In this document: piece after piece, positions 11,701 through 23,700 of the stretch
How the letters are laid out: every line of letters starts with the position of its first letter
How positions within the stretch are numbered: the first letter of the stretch is position 1
Source of the DNA: Conchocele bisecta
Lineage: Eukaryota > Mollusca > Bivalvia > Lucinida > Thyasiridae
DNA: 64,000 nucleotides
Assembly (NCBI GenBank): GCA_029237695.1
Contig: CM055269.1
Location: 31,902,956 to 31,966,955, forward strand
Direction of reading: 5' to 3'
Notes under the pieces: generated by a model
What the model was told of the DNA's origin: nothing
Database searches by the model: none
What the model saw: only the letters and a program-made list of their open reading frames with translations
Position numbers and translations under genes: made by a program

Positions 11701-14700
11701 TTCTAGCTCTCTTGCAAGAGTTGTCCTTCTCCAAATTTCTGCTTCATCTGCATCTTGCAATTGTACCAGTCTCTGTGCTCTATTGTATGTAGAGAGTGTA
11801 GAAACACACCTAGTAGCTGCTATTTCCGGAACTTCTAGAATTTCGAATTTGGATTTCTCCACTCCTATAGCGTGGCATTTTGTGGTTCTCCACTTCCAAC
11901 ATACGTAGTCCGTAGGTGGTAGTACCTCTACAAGATCTACTTCCACACCTCTAGCACGAACTTCGCACGGATGCTTGCTGCCACACAGTATTGTCGAAGA
12001 ATCTTTTGCTTTTGTGTAGCAACGCAGCGGAGACATTTCTATTTCTCCATTTTCCGCAGACAGAATCTCTGCTAGAAAGATCGGACATGCTCGGAAACCA
12101 AAATCTGCAGCTGCCCACTCCATTGCTCTACTCCATCTAGAAGGATCTGCAATAGTGGCCGCAGTTGGTCGTACACGAACTCCAGCAATCCTACCTGTAC
12201 CTGTGTGCACATACCATGCTACAAAGATCTCTCCACATGGTTTGTCGCCTAGCACAAAACATCTATCGATGGATTTTGCTAGATTTTCCCACTGTTTGTG
12301 TGGAGGTTGTACTACAAATAGATTTGTATGGGAAACAGTCTCTTCTGCTTCTGCAAGCACCTCTAGTGCTGTCTCTTTGGAAATATCCGGAGAACCGTAG
12401 ACCGAAACCTCGATTCTAGTGCAACCTCTTCGTTGTACATCCGCATGTTGGAATGTTTTCCGAAGATGGTCGTTGGTGCAATCTGCGTAGTCTGCTAGAT
12501 GCCCACCAATGCTTTCTCGTACTTCTCCAGCCTCGAAATTGGAAACTACCTTGTTGTACAATTTTGTTCTAGTGGTTCTGTTGTCTCTGGTCTGTATCCA
12601 AGAGCAAACGTGGTTCCCTATGTACCTGTGTTGTCTAGAATTGTTCCCGCACTTTCGTCGATTCCTCCCCAACCTCTATTTTTTCCTTGCATTGCAAAAT
12701 CTTTCTCTTTCTGTAGATGTTCTACCAAAGCCGGTCTATCTAGCGTACCAGAAAAGTCTTTCGTGTAGTCTACACAGTAGATTTCCATTCCAGCTGCTCG
12801 CAATCTATTTTGTAGAGCCTGTAGCTGCTCTTCTAGAATTTCTATTGCTATTTCCGACACTGCTATTTTTGCTACAAACAGTGCGAAGGGTTCTCTCCCT
12901 TGGTGTATTTCTACCCATCTTTGTTTCGCTATGCCTTCGCTTGCTTCTTCTATGCGTTCTACAGTATTTCGAATGGAACTATTTCCAAACTCTTTCTCGC
13001 GTCGAATTGTATGTACGATTGTAGTGTGCAGTGGTTTGCTATCCTTCCCAATTGTTTCTCTAGATGCAATTGCTATTCTACCCACACAATTTTTCGCAGA
13101 CCCCTTTTCCCCAGTTTGTGCAAGATGCTTTGTTTCCTACTACTACGCATTCTTCTCTATCTAGGTACCCAAACACGTACACATCGTCTACAAATGCTGG
13201 CAAACCTTCTAGAGGTTGCAAATTTGTTTGTCCCTCGTGGTTTTCGAGGTAGTCTACGCGCCCAATGTCGGACACAAGATTGTTTTCGTATGCGTTCTCC
13301 AAGAGCAAATGCTTGGAAAGACTTTTCGCTGCACGGATTCCCATCGCTTGGAAAGTTGTTGTTGTGGTTGCCATTTTTCAAACTTTGTTGTCGAATACAT
13401 GTACAACAACATATGTTCAATTGGTTGTTCGAGAACATTTCGACAATTTTTGGCAATTTTTGGTACTGTTGGGAAACTATTCGAAAGATTCTATCGAGAC
13501 CATCGTAGACGGGAAAATGTACTACAAACATCTAGATTTTGGTGCTAGAAACGCTTGCTTTGGTTTTCTCTAGATTGTGGTTGTCGAAAACAAGGTTGTC
13601 GGCGGGATTTTTGCGCTCCTATAAGTACTATTGTTTTATCTGTTCAATTGGATGTGAAAACAACATGATGTATTTATGACACCAATTTTGGATTTTTCGT
13701 GGTTGGTGGGAGACAATTTTCTCGTTAACCATTTTTTGATTTTTAGGGGGTGGTGGGAGTAGTATATAGGGGTGGAAATGATACCACCGTAGGTGGTATC
13801 ATTTTGACTCCCTATATACTACTTCTTTATATTAGAGACATCATCGGAGCCATTTTCTTGCAAAATAAAAATAAAAAATAACCGAGTTTCCTTAAAATGT
13901 TAACGGACATTACTATTTACTATCTGTATTTATTTTGTTTGATGTCCAATGATTATACTTTATAAACTGTCGAAAATTAGTATAAATAATTAAAAAATAT
14001 CGTGCCTTATTTGCATATGAAAATAGCAGGATACCACCGTGCGTCACTATCAGTAAAATAAATAATGTATTATTAAATGATAATATTTGTATAGCGGGCA
14101 CTCGTAATGTTTAGAACTGGTGGAATAGCGACACAATTATACACTTATTTAATTCCTATAAAGAACATGTTGTGCCTAATAAGTGGGCATGTACTTTTAA
14201 ATCTAAAAATATTTAATTGTAAGTACAGTGCAACCTCTCTGAACCGGACACATAGAACAGTTAGTTGACAACTGAGTTTTGCTACCTTTGATAGGTTTCA
14301 TTGACATTTGTTTCAGATGATAATATTTCATTGACATTTGTTTCAGATGATAATATAAGGTTTGATCATGTCCAGCCGTGTGCAAACGTTCGCTGTGGCC
14401 CGAGGGAACTGTTTGAACCCAAGGCCGCAGACCGCGGGTTCAAACAGTTCCCGAGGACCACAGCAAAGTTTGCACACGGCTGGACATGATCAAACGTTAT
14501 TGTTACATTACCAACAAAAAACTGATGTAATTCGAGCATTATATTCAGTATTTTCAGTACTTTTATAAATCGACCCATTCACGTAGATAATTTTCGGTAT
14601 TCATATTCCGGGGCCGCGTCATGAACGTCATGAAGTAGTGACGTCATGAAGGCACTTCCGCGTAGTGACGTCATGAAGGCACTTGGTCTACGCGCGGCCC

Positions 14701-17700
14701 CGGAATGAGCATTGCATAAAGCCATATGCAAACAGCACGCGCTATACATATGTGCAAACAACGGAAACCATGTAACAATGTCTGGTCAGTATCGGAGCAA
14801 CACGCGTGTCAATGGAACATTTCTAAGCCGGACACCCTGGGAACCTCCCAGGGTGTCCGATTTAGAGAGATTTCATTGTACTCTTTCATCAATAACAAAA
14901 ACGTCGCCCGTCTATGCTTCAAACAAGAAATATAGTTCAGGCTAGGAGTGTGTGCTGTTTGATAAGGAGCTACACTTGTCACAAATCCTATAAAGTTCCG
15001 TTTCTCCATTCACGGCCACAATAAAGTCTCGTCGATATTACAAAGCAAACATGTATAGCCCGTGAGCCAGATACCGAAACCCTCCCCCCCCCTGTGGGAT
15101 TTTTGCAGACATATTTTTCCTAAAACTACATTCAATTGCGAGTGTTATGCCGTATGTCTGCGCTCTGTAACCCGCTGGATGAACATATGGCGCCATTTTG
15201 AAGTAGGTCACCCTCGGACTTTTTCCCATCTTCATAAATCACATTTTTAACTAAATATTGACCAAATTATATCATTTTAATTACATAAAGTAGTATTTTT
15301 GCACTTTTTCAGAGATGTTGGACAATATGGAATCTAATAAGGTACACTTAAACAAAATCTGATAATCCAGAAGTCAAATTTTACGTGTTTGATTACCCCA
15401 CCCACCCAATTTCAATGGTAAAATATACATGTTAATAACTTTATGCAAACGTGGTATTTTTTCATATTATCAATGTTAATGTAAGCTAGGAGTGTCTATT
15501 AAACATATCCAATGCAAATACGCCCAATTTTTTTGTGTCTACTGCAAAATATACAAAGTGAAAAACAACACATTTTTACCATTCCCCACCCACTAATTTT
15601 ACAATGGTTATTTCACCGGTATTCAATATTATGCAACGTCAGATCCTTAAAACCGGTTGCTATGGACAGACAACTAGTTACATATTTATTAGTATTGTCT
15701 ATGCAGACTGCAGATACTATTTGTCGAATGTTCGTCCGTCTGTACGCACGCTTCTTAGCTTCTTAAATATTAATTGACTGCATCGATGGGAATAATGTAC
15801 ACATATTAATATAGTTCGAGGCATGTGATCATTATCGTCAACAGGAGTTAATATACGATAATAGTTATCCATTTGTACATAGATTTCTTCTCCTTTTTTT
15901 TACAATATTCAGTAATGGTGTTAATATCGTGCATCAAATATGCCTGACGGAGGAAGAAAATCCTGAAAGCTAAAAACAATTTTTTAAGATAAAATAATAA
16001 AAACCATGTTTTGTTTTCACTTCGCTATCCGACATAAGATGAAACCATACATATAATGGATGAAGTTGGATCAATTTGTTAATTATGCAATTTCAAAATG
16101 GCCGCCACATTGATAATTTATATATATGTATACAGCAATATATCGCTCGATATGATTGTGGAGATGGACATAATGGTCTATATCATTTGTAACTTCCTTA
16201 TTATTATATTGAGGTGGCGGAGCAGCCTTATAATCTGGTGGAACATCCTTATGTCGTGCTGATACATCCTTATACATGTAGTGTGATGCAACTGCCTTAT
16301 ATTGTGATGGAACATCATTATAGTGTGGTGGAACCACATTATGTTGTGGTGAAACTGCCGTATAATGTGATGAAAATGCATTATAGTGTGACGAAACTGC
16401 CTTATATTGTGGTGGAACTGCCTTATTTTGTGAGGAAACATATGTATAATGTGATGGAGCATCATTATATCGTGGTGGAACATCCTTTGAGAGTGGTGGA
16501 ACATTCTTATATTGTAATGGAACTGCCGTATACTGCGTGATAACTGCCTTATAGTGTGGCTGAACATCCCTATATTATGGTGAAACTGCCTTATAATGTG
16601 GTAGAACGGTCTTATATTGTAATTAATTTGCCTTATATTGTCACTAAACATCATTATACTGTGGTGGAACGTCCTTATAGTGTGGTGGAACATCATTATA
16701 TGGTGGTGAAGCCGCCTTATAATGTGGTGGCACTGTCATATAGTGTGACGACACTGTCTTATATTGTGGTGGAATGCCTTATATTGTGACAAATTATCTT
16801 TATATGGTGGTGATGTATCCTTATATCGTGATGCAACATCATTATATAGTGGTGGAACTGTCTTATATTGTAATTAATTTGCCTTATAGTGTGGTGGAAG
16901 TGCCTTATATTGTTATGAAACACCATTATAATGTGGTGAAACATCCTTATAGTGTGGTGGAAACATCATTATCTTGTGGTGAAACCGCCTTATAATGTGG
17001 TGGCACTGCCGTATATTGTGACGAAAATGTATTATAGTGTGGTGAAACTGTCTTATAGTGTGGGGAAACATAATATTCTGTGGTGGAGCATCCTTATATT
17101 GTGATGGAACAGCCTTATATTGTGACGGAACATCCTTATAGTGTGACGGAACATCCTTATATTGCGATGGAACTGTATTATAATGTGTTGGAACTGCATT
17201 ATAGTGTGGTGGTAACATCCTTATATTGTGGTGAACTGTCTTACAGTGCAAGTAATGTTCCTGATATTGTGATGGAACATCTTTATAATGTGGTGAAACT
17301 GCCTTATAATGTGTTTTATCTGCCTTATATTGTGATGAAACTGCTTTATAGTGTGGTGGAAGTGCCTTATATTGTTATGAAACACCATTATAATGTGGTG
17401 AAACATCCTTATAGTGTGGTGGAAACATCATTATCTTGTGGTGAAACCGCCTTATAATGTGGTGGCACTGCCGTATATTGTGACGAAAATGTATTATAGT
17501 GTGGTGAAACTGTCTTATAGTGTGAGGAAACATAATATTCTGTGGTGGAGCATCCTTATATTGTGATGGAACAGCCTTATATTGTGACGGAACATCCTTA
17601 TAGTGTGACGGAACATCCTTATATTGCGATGGAACTGTATTATAATGTGTTGGAACTGCATTATAGTGTGGTGGTACATCCTTATATTGTGGAATAACTG

Positions 17701-20700
17701 TCTTACAGAGCAAGTAATGTTCCTGATATGTGATGGAACATCTTTATAATGTGTGGTGAAACTGCCTTATAATGTGTTTTATCTGCCTTATATGTGATGA
17801 ACTGCTTTATATTGTGGTGGCACTGCCTTATAGTTTGAATAAACATATTTATATCGTGGTAGAACTGCACTATATTGTGATTAAACAGTATTATGTTGTG
17901 ATGGAGCATCCGTATTATTGTGGTGGAACACCCTCATATCGTGATGGAACAAGCTTATGTTGTGATGGAAAAGGCTTGTAGTGTGATGTAACATCCGTAT
18001 AGTGTAATGGAACATCCTTATATTGTACCGGAACTGTCTTATAATGTGGTGGAACATCACTACACTGTGGTGGAACGTTACATTGTGGCAGAACATCTTT
18101 ATATCTGATTGATATAAAAGTGTGATGCTCCATGCAAGTCTTAATTTAGTTAGATCAAACATGACGCAAGAGACCCTAACATTTTATCACATGTTTTGTA
18201 CTGCTACACGTCGATACTCTATGGAGATACATCTATCTTAACTTAACCATCATGATATCAATATAGCCCTCTCTTCAAATAGTAGTAGCTGCATCATTTA
18301 TTTGGCCAGTGTGTGAATTATTTTATTGCATACATCCAAATAATGTAGCACGAGTGTAACATCAAATTAAATGAAGTACAATATATGCCTCCTCACTTCA
18401 TATACTGTACATTTAATTTAATATAACAATGGTGTTACTATTTATACACATAGCTGTGGTTTTGTTAACTAATCAATGTTGAATGATACAAATGCTAATA
18501 ATCAACATAATTAACTGATAATAGACAGATGTCCCGGATTACGTAATAGGTTGATTTGATTTGCAACCATGAATCATCAATCTGTTCACTTACAAGTAAC
18601 AGGGTCGTACTATTACCATATATTTCAGAGTATTAATAAGATTAAAAATGGTTCTGTAAGTATTAATTAGACAACTGGTGCAGACAGTGAAAATTCCTAC
18701 TACTATGCGAACCTAATTTGATTTGCAATTGTCACTACACATGCCTGATGATCATATACATGATTCACATGTATACTGTATTTAAATGTTATTAATACTA
18801 CCTAATGGTGACTATTGTGATTGTCACTGATTGTGTCAATCAATCAACCAATATAATAGATTCTTTCAATCATCACAACCAGTCAGCAAATGTTTTAAAC
18901 ATGTTTTTGTGCATTTTTATACAATTTGAATTGCTGAGAAAAACATGATTTTCTATTGTGATTTATGAAAATAAACATATTAGGCGGCCATTTTGAATGT
19001 ATAACAACATTATTGTATCATGGAACATGACTGTGAATGCTAAGCAAACTATATTTAGGTCAATTTGTATTATAATATATGACCATTGCGTGTTTTATAG
19101 CATCTTCGAAATTCCAGACAGTAGTAAATATGTAGTTTATGGCGTCCATTTTGAAATATTTTGAGAGTTATGATATTTAAAGGGATTACATGTTCCTTTC
19201 ACAGGTATATATAAGTAATGCAATGAAAAATAAGTGCATTTTAACATCATTACAGTTTTGTAATAGTTCTCATAATAGTTATATTGAAAATAATGTTGAA
19301 AAATGCCAATTTTGGCGGCCATTTTGGAAATTATTGGTATAGTATGATGTAATGATGTATAATGTCCATTGTATACCATTCAGTAACCAATTTGGCAAAA
19401 CATCGTAGCTATTTACAGGGTTTGTACTTGCCTAAATATCAATTAACAGTCATAATATAAACGGCTCAAAATGGCATGGCCACCATTTGTTCATCCAGCG
19501 GCTTTTTGAGCGCAGACATTCAGGATTAATAGACAATAGGCTACTGAATCTGAAAATCATAGTCACCAAAGGGGGGGGGGGAGGGGGGGTTGGGGGGGGG
19601 ATTGGTGGCTCAAGGTCTAGTAAGTATTGGCTTGTTCATACGCCTGCATTACGTTCATTAGCGAGAGCATATAGAGTCGGCAAATGTGACACTGGTGTTT
19701 AGAACCCCTACTGTTCACCCATCCCTATGTAAGGGTGGGTGAACTGTAGAGGGTTCTAAGCGTAACAGACTGTTTCACGAAACCTGCCCAAATGTTATGG
19801 ATATATAAAGAATGCAAAAACAATATGTTTTTCGATATATAAATATATATATAATATATATATTATATATATATAAATTAATAATTTAATAAATTAAATG
19901 TTATCATAATTTAAGAGTGAGCCTTCTTTTTATTTTGTGAAATTTGGTCCAATATTGCCCCTTGCTAAATCCCAATAGGTGTCTATGGGGATTGAACGCG
20001 AGGATTTTTTTTCTAATTACAGAAATAATGGACCAATTTTCAAAAGTTAACGTTTGTTTTCTTAGATCATTACGAAGCTACGAGTATCTAGCCAGATATC
20101 GGAGTTAATTTCCAATTTGAAAAGTCAAAAGTTGTCAAAATGTACTGTGAACATTTTGTAAATGTTTGACAACATTTATGGAAAATATTGTAAATTTTGT
20201 AAACGTATTTAATGAAATGACACAGAATGTACAAATTGCATGGCGTGTCTCATTCATTCAAACTAAATTCTACTTGGAATGGATTGGTATAATATGTCAT
20301 TTTGCTAGTTTGTTCTTTTGGGGCTTGAATCTTCAAGCAGCTACTTTAAGGACCCGTTGGGTACATGCTCATCATATGGTTTCAGCAGTATTGAGTCCTA
20401 AATGTGATGGAATATATGCCTAACATATATTATTTGAAAATCGCCTCGTTACTGTGTACTATACAGCACGTGGAGTCGGCCATTTTTGTGCGTTCCAGCC
20501 ATTAGCCAGTTTCACCTCTGGTCGCGTTTGACACTGAACGGAAAATCCAAAGTAGAACATATGACAGAATGTAGATAATCATGTACAAAAGCCAGGACAA
20601 CATACTCCTATCAATTATATTACACCAAGGCGTACAAGTCAGATATCTGTGTATTCTTTTACTAACATTCGAAACATATCCGCTATGTACACGTTTCCTA

Positions 20701-23700
20701 GATACAGCAATGTTCTAGATGTAAATACACATGGGCCATATTTACTCAGCCATGTAAAGATGACACACTATGCCATTTTCTGTGTATGAAGCTATTTACG
20801 TGGGCGATTCGTGTTAAAAAACATGCACCAAACTGTCCATAAAATGGACATATTTTAATATAATTGATATAGGTGTGTTGCCCTTGCTTTCCTATATATG
20901 ATTAGCTACATTATATCACATGTTCAACTTTGCATTTTCCGCTCAGAGCCAAACGACATATGAGGTGAAACTGGCTGATGGCGGGAACACACAAATATTG
21001 CCGTATAGTTTACAGTAACGAGGCGATGTTCACATATACATGTATGTTGTTATGTGCATATATACCATCACATTTAGGAAGCAATTATGTTTACATCATA
21101 TGATGATCATGTGTCCAACGGGTCCTTAATCTTTTGGGTTAAGCAATTTACCGATGGATATTCCTTCAGCACGGGCAGCGTGGTGATGTACGTGTATGGC
21201 GATCCCTTGGTGATGGGGCACTGCACGTTGCTGTCTAGGCAACCGTCGGGGTTGGGCAACGGGAATGGCATAGGCACGCCGGCCAAAATACCGAACACCT
21301 TCGAGTGGAGAGAACTGCTGTCCATCGCTGCAATAGTTATAGGTAAACAATGTGAAAGTACGGTGTCCTGTTGAACTGTATATGTTGGTAGATTACGGTC
21401 GCCTCAATCAGCTCCATGAACGTGTATTGTAAATTCATAGAAATCTTCGTACGAACATTTTTATCGTACTAGGTTTAGTGAAACAGGCCCCAGATCTCGG
21501 CATAAAACATAGTGCTCATCGCAACAAGTCGCACGTTACCAGTCTTATTTAGGGGGTGCATTTAAGGAACTTGCATCCTTCTTTCACTGACCCCTTCATA
21601 CATTACCCAACCCCGAGAAGTACTTGGATTGAAATGTAAGTGGTAAGGTACTGGTCTAAGAACCAGGGGTCCGTTTCACTAAACTTCGTACGACTAAAAT
21701 GTTCGTAAGTACAAATTTAGGATCGTCTGGAAATTTCAATTGATGTATTTACATTTATTGAGCATAGGCTGCATATGCAGCCTATGCTCAATAAATGTAA
21801 ATCCAATAATTTTTTACAAGACTTATCATAATTTTGCACTTACGAACATTTTAGTTGTATGAAGTTTAGTGAAACGGGCCCCAGGATCGGGTGGCAAATT
21901 ACGGGTTCAGTGAAAGAAGGACGCCATGTCTACAAGGGACTTTGCCTCCTTCCACTGACCCCTTCAAACATTACCCAATATCGAGATACATGTACTTACT
22001 TGGATTGAAGTTAATGGTCATCGTTCCATTCACACCTTTCTTCATGTTGCACGGGTTGGTAGTACAAGGCGACAGGTCTACACTCTTCAGCGCACCCGCG
22101 GGACCTGAAATACCAGAAGCTGATTTCATCAAAATTGCAAAAGTATACTCATCTTGCTAAGTACACTTTGAGGGAGAAAATTTCTATTTAAGGATACCAT
22201 TATTAGTTTTTATGCCACCGGTCTCGAAGAGCCGGGTGGCATATTGTTTTTGGACCGTCCGTCCGTCTGTCCGTCTGTCCGGGCCAACGTCCGGGGGTTT
22301 GAGAGCTTAGGGGCGTGGTTAGGAACAAAAGATTCCTTTGTAATATTCTGTAAGCTCATAAACTCTATTGTTGTTTAGGGGCTTTTTCTTTGTTATTCAA
22401 ACAATGGAAATACCCCATAAACCCAAAATGTTGGAACGTCCGTCCGTCCGTCCGTCTGTCTGTCTGTCTGTCGTCCGTCACACTTTTCGGTTAACCACTT
22501 TGTCACAGTTTCTCAAACTGGCCATATCATCTACATAAGTTGCTTACTCGCTTCAATACTTCAACACTTCATTCATTGGTATGTGTGCCACACCTGCCTT
22601 TTCATAATTTATATGACCTTCGCCTTTTCACCTTCACCAGGTTACTTAAATGACTTAATTTTGGTTAACCAGTTCGTCACAGTTTCTCAAAATGGCCATA
22701 TCATCTACATAAGTTGCTTAATCGCTTCAATACTTCAACACTTCATTCATTGGTATGTGTGCCACACCTGCCTTTTCATAATTTATATGACCTTCGCCTT
22801 TTCACCTTCACCAGGTTACTTAAATGACTTAACAATTTCGGTTAACCAGTTCGTCACAGTTTCTCAAAATGCCCATATCTACATAAGTTGCTTAATCGCT
22901 TCAATACTTCAACACTTCATTCATTGGTATGTGTGCCACACCTGCCTTTTCATAATTTATATGACCTTCGCTTTTTGACCTTCACCAGGTTACTTAAATG
23001 ACTTAACAATTTTGGTTAACCAGTTCGTCACAGTTTCTCAAAATGCCCATATCATCTACATAAGTTGCTTAATCGCTTCAATACTTCAACACTTCATTCA
23101 TTGGTATGTGTGCCACACCTGCCTTTTCATAATTTATATGACCTTCGCCTTTTGACCTTCACCAGGTTACTTAAATGACTTAACCACTTTGTCACAGTTT
23201 CTCAAATATGCTGCAGGTGGCATCCGCGTTCGACAAACGCAGTTCTTGTTATTTAATGAAATAAAATATTTTCTGACCACATTATTATACTGAATTTATT
23301 ACATTATCACAGCCATTTTGGTTTTGTAAAATGTATTTGACCTTGACCTTGTGATCAGCGGGGGTTGGACGGTCATGGATTTTGCACAGCATGGAAGTAG
23401 AGCTTTACAGGAATGCATGTGTGAAATATGAAGCATTTTAGATGAAGGAAGTAGAAGTTATAACAATATTTCTCTAATGTTAAGTTTAATGACGGACGGA
23501 CGAACACACGGACGAACACACGGACGGACGGACAACCTGACTCCAGTATAAGTTGATGTAATATGGCGCATCAAACGCGTCTTGTTAAGCTGCATTTGGT
23601 GGTCTCTTTATTTTCGCCCAAACTTCTGTCGTTTTTGCGAAGAATCGATGTCCGTGTCTCCGACACGGAAATCGATTCGTCGCAAAAACGACATAAGTCT

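Larger units (their letters stand above)
5483..13823. mobile_element. Element 1: 8.3-kb near-complete palindromic mobile element
   Basis: Left arm 5483-9739 and right arm 9795-13823 are inverted copies around a 55-bp spacer. The ends are AGTAGTATATAGGGAGTC and its complement. Flanks are TTCTTT on the left and TCTTT on the right, giving a 5-bp duplication (6 bp if the terminal T is counted as target). Each arm encodes a long unassigned ORF reading inward and an HTH/coiled-coil/membrane protein reading outward, tail to tail. The terminal motif, the HTH/TM gene and the tail of the long ORF are shared with the polymerase-bearing element 2. By eye the arms differ by scattered substitutions, a few 1-2-nt indels and one 226-bp indel. 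I infer a snap-back-like mirrored derivative of one end of a protein-primed replicon, later integrated. Confidence 0.85.
5442..14200. mobile_element. TTAA-flanked MITE (family R) interrupted by element 1
   Basis: The left end TTAAAGGTACATGCCCAC (5442-5459) and its inverted partner at about 14182-14200 bound a unit of about 420 bp once the 8.3-kb element 1 is removed. A second copy is at 47536-48247, and the two share a long stretch near TTTGTATAGCGGGCACTCGTAA. TTAA target sites suggest piggyBac-like mobilisation. Confidence 0.7.

Noticed and set aside
12509..13024. 171- and 202-codon plus-strand ORFs in the right arm of element 1
   Set aside because: They lie opposite the long ORF, are mirrored by shorter ORFs in the left arm, and contain no motif; antisense shadows.
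16178..16696. 172-codon ORF with HHNIRQFHH-type heptapeptide repeats, and the plus-strand counterparts
   Set aside because: A 21-bp repeat without stops gives ORFs on both strands; the periodicity explains it completely.
22583..22978. 131-codon ORF with CHTCLFIIYMTFAF repeats
   Set aside because: Read-through of the 175-bp tandem array; it copies itself with the array period.
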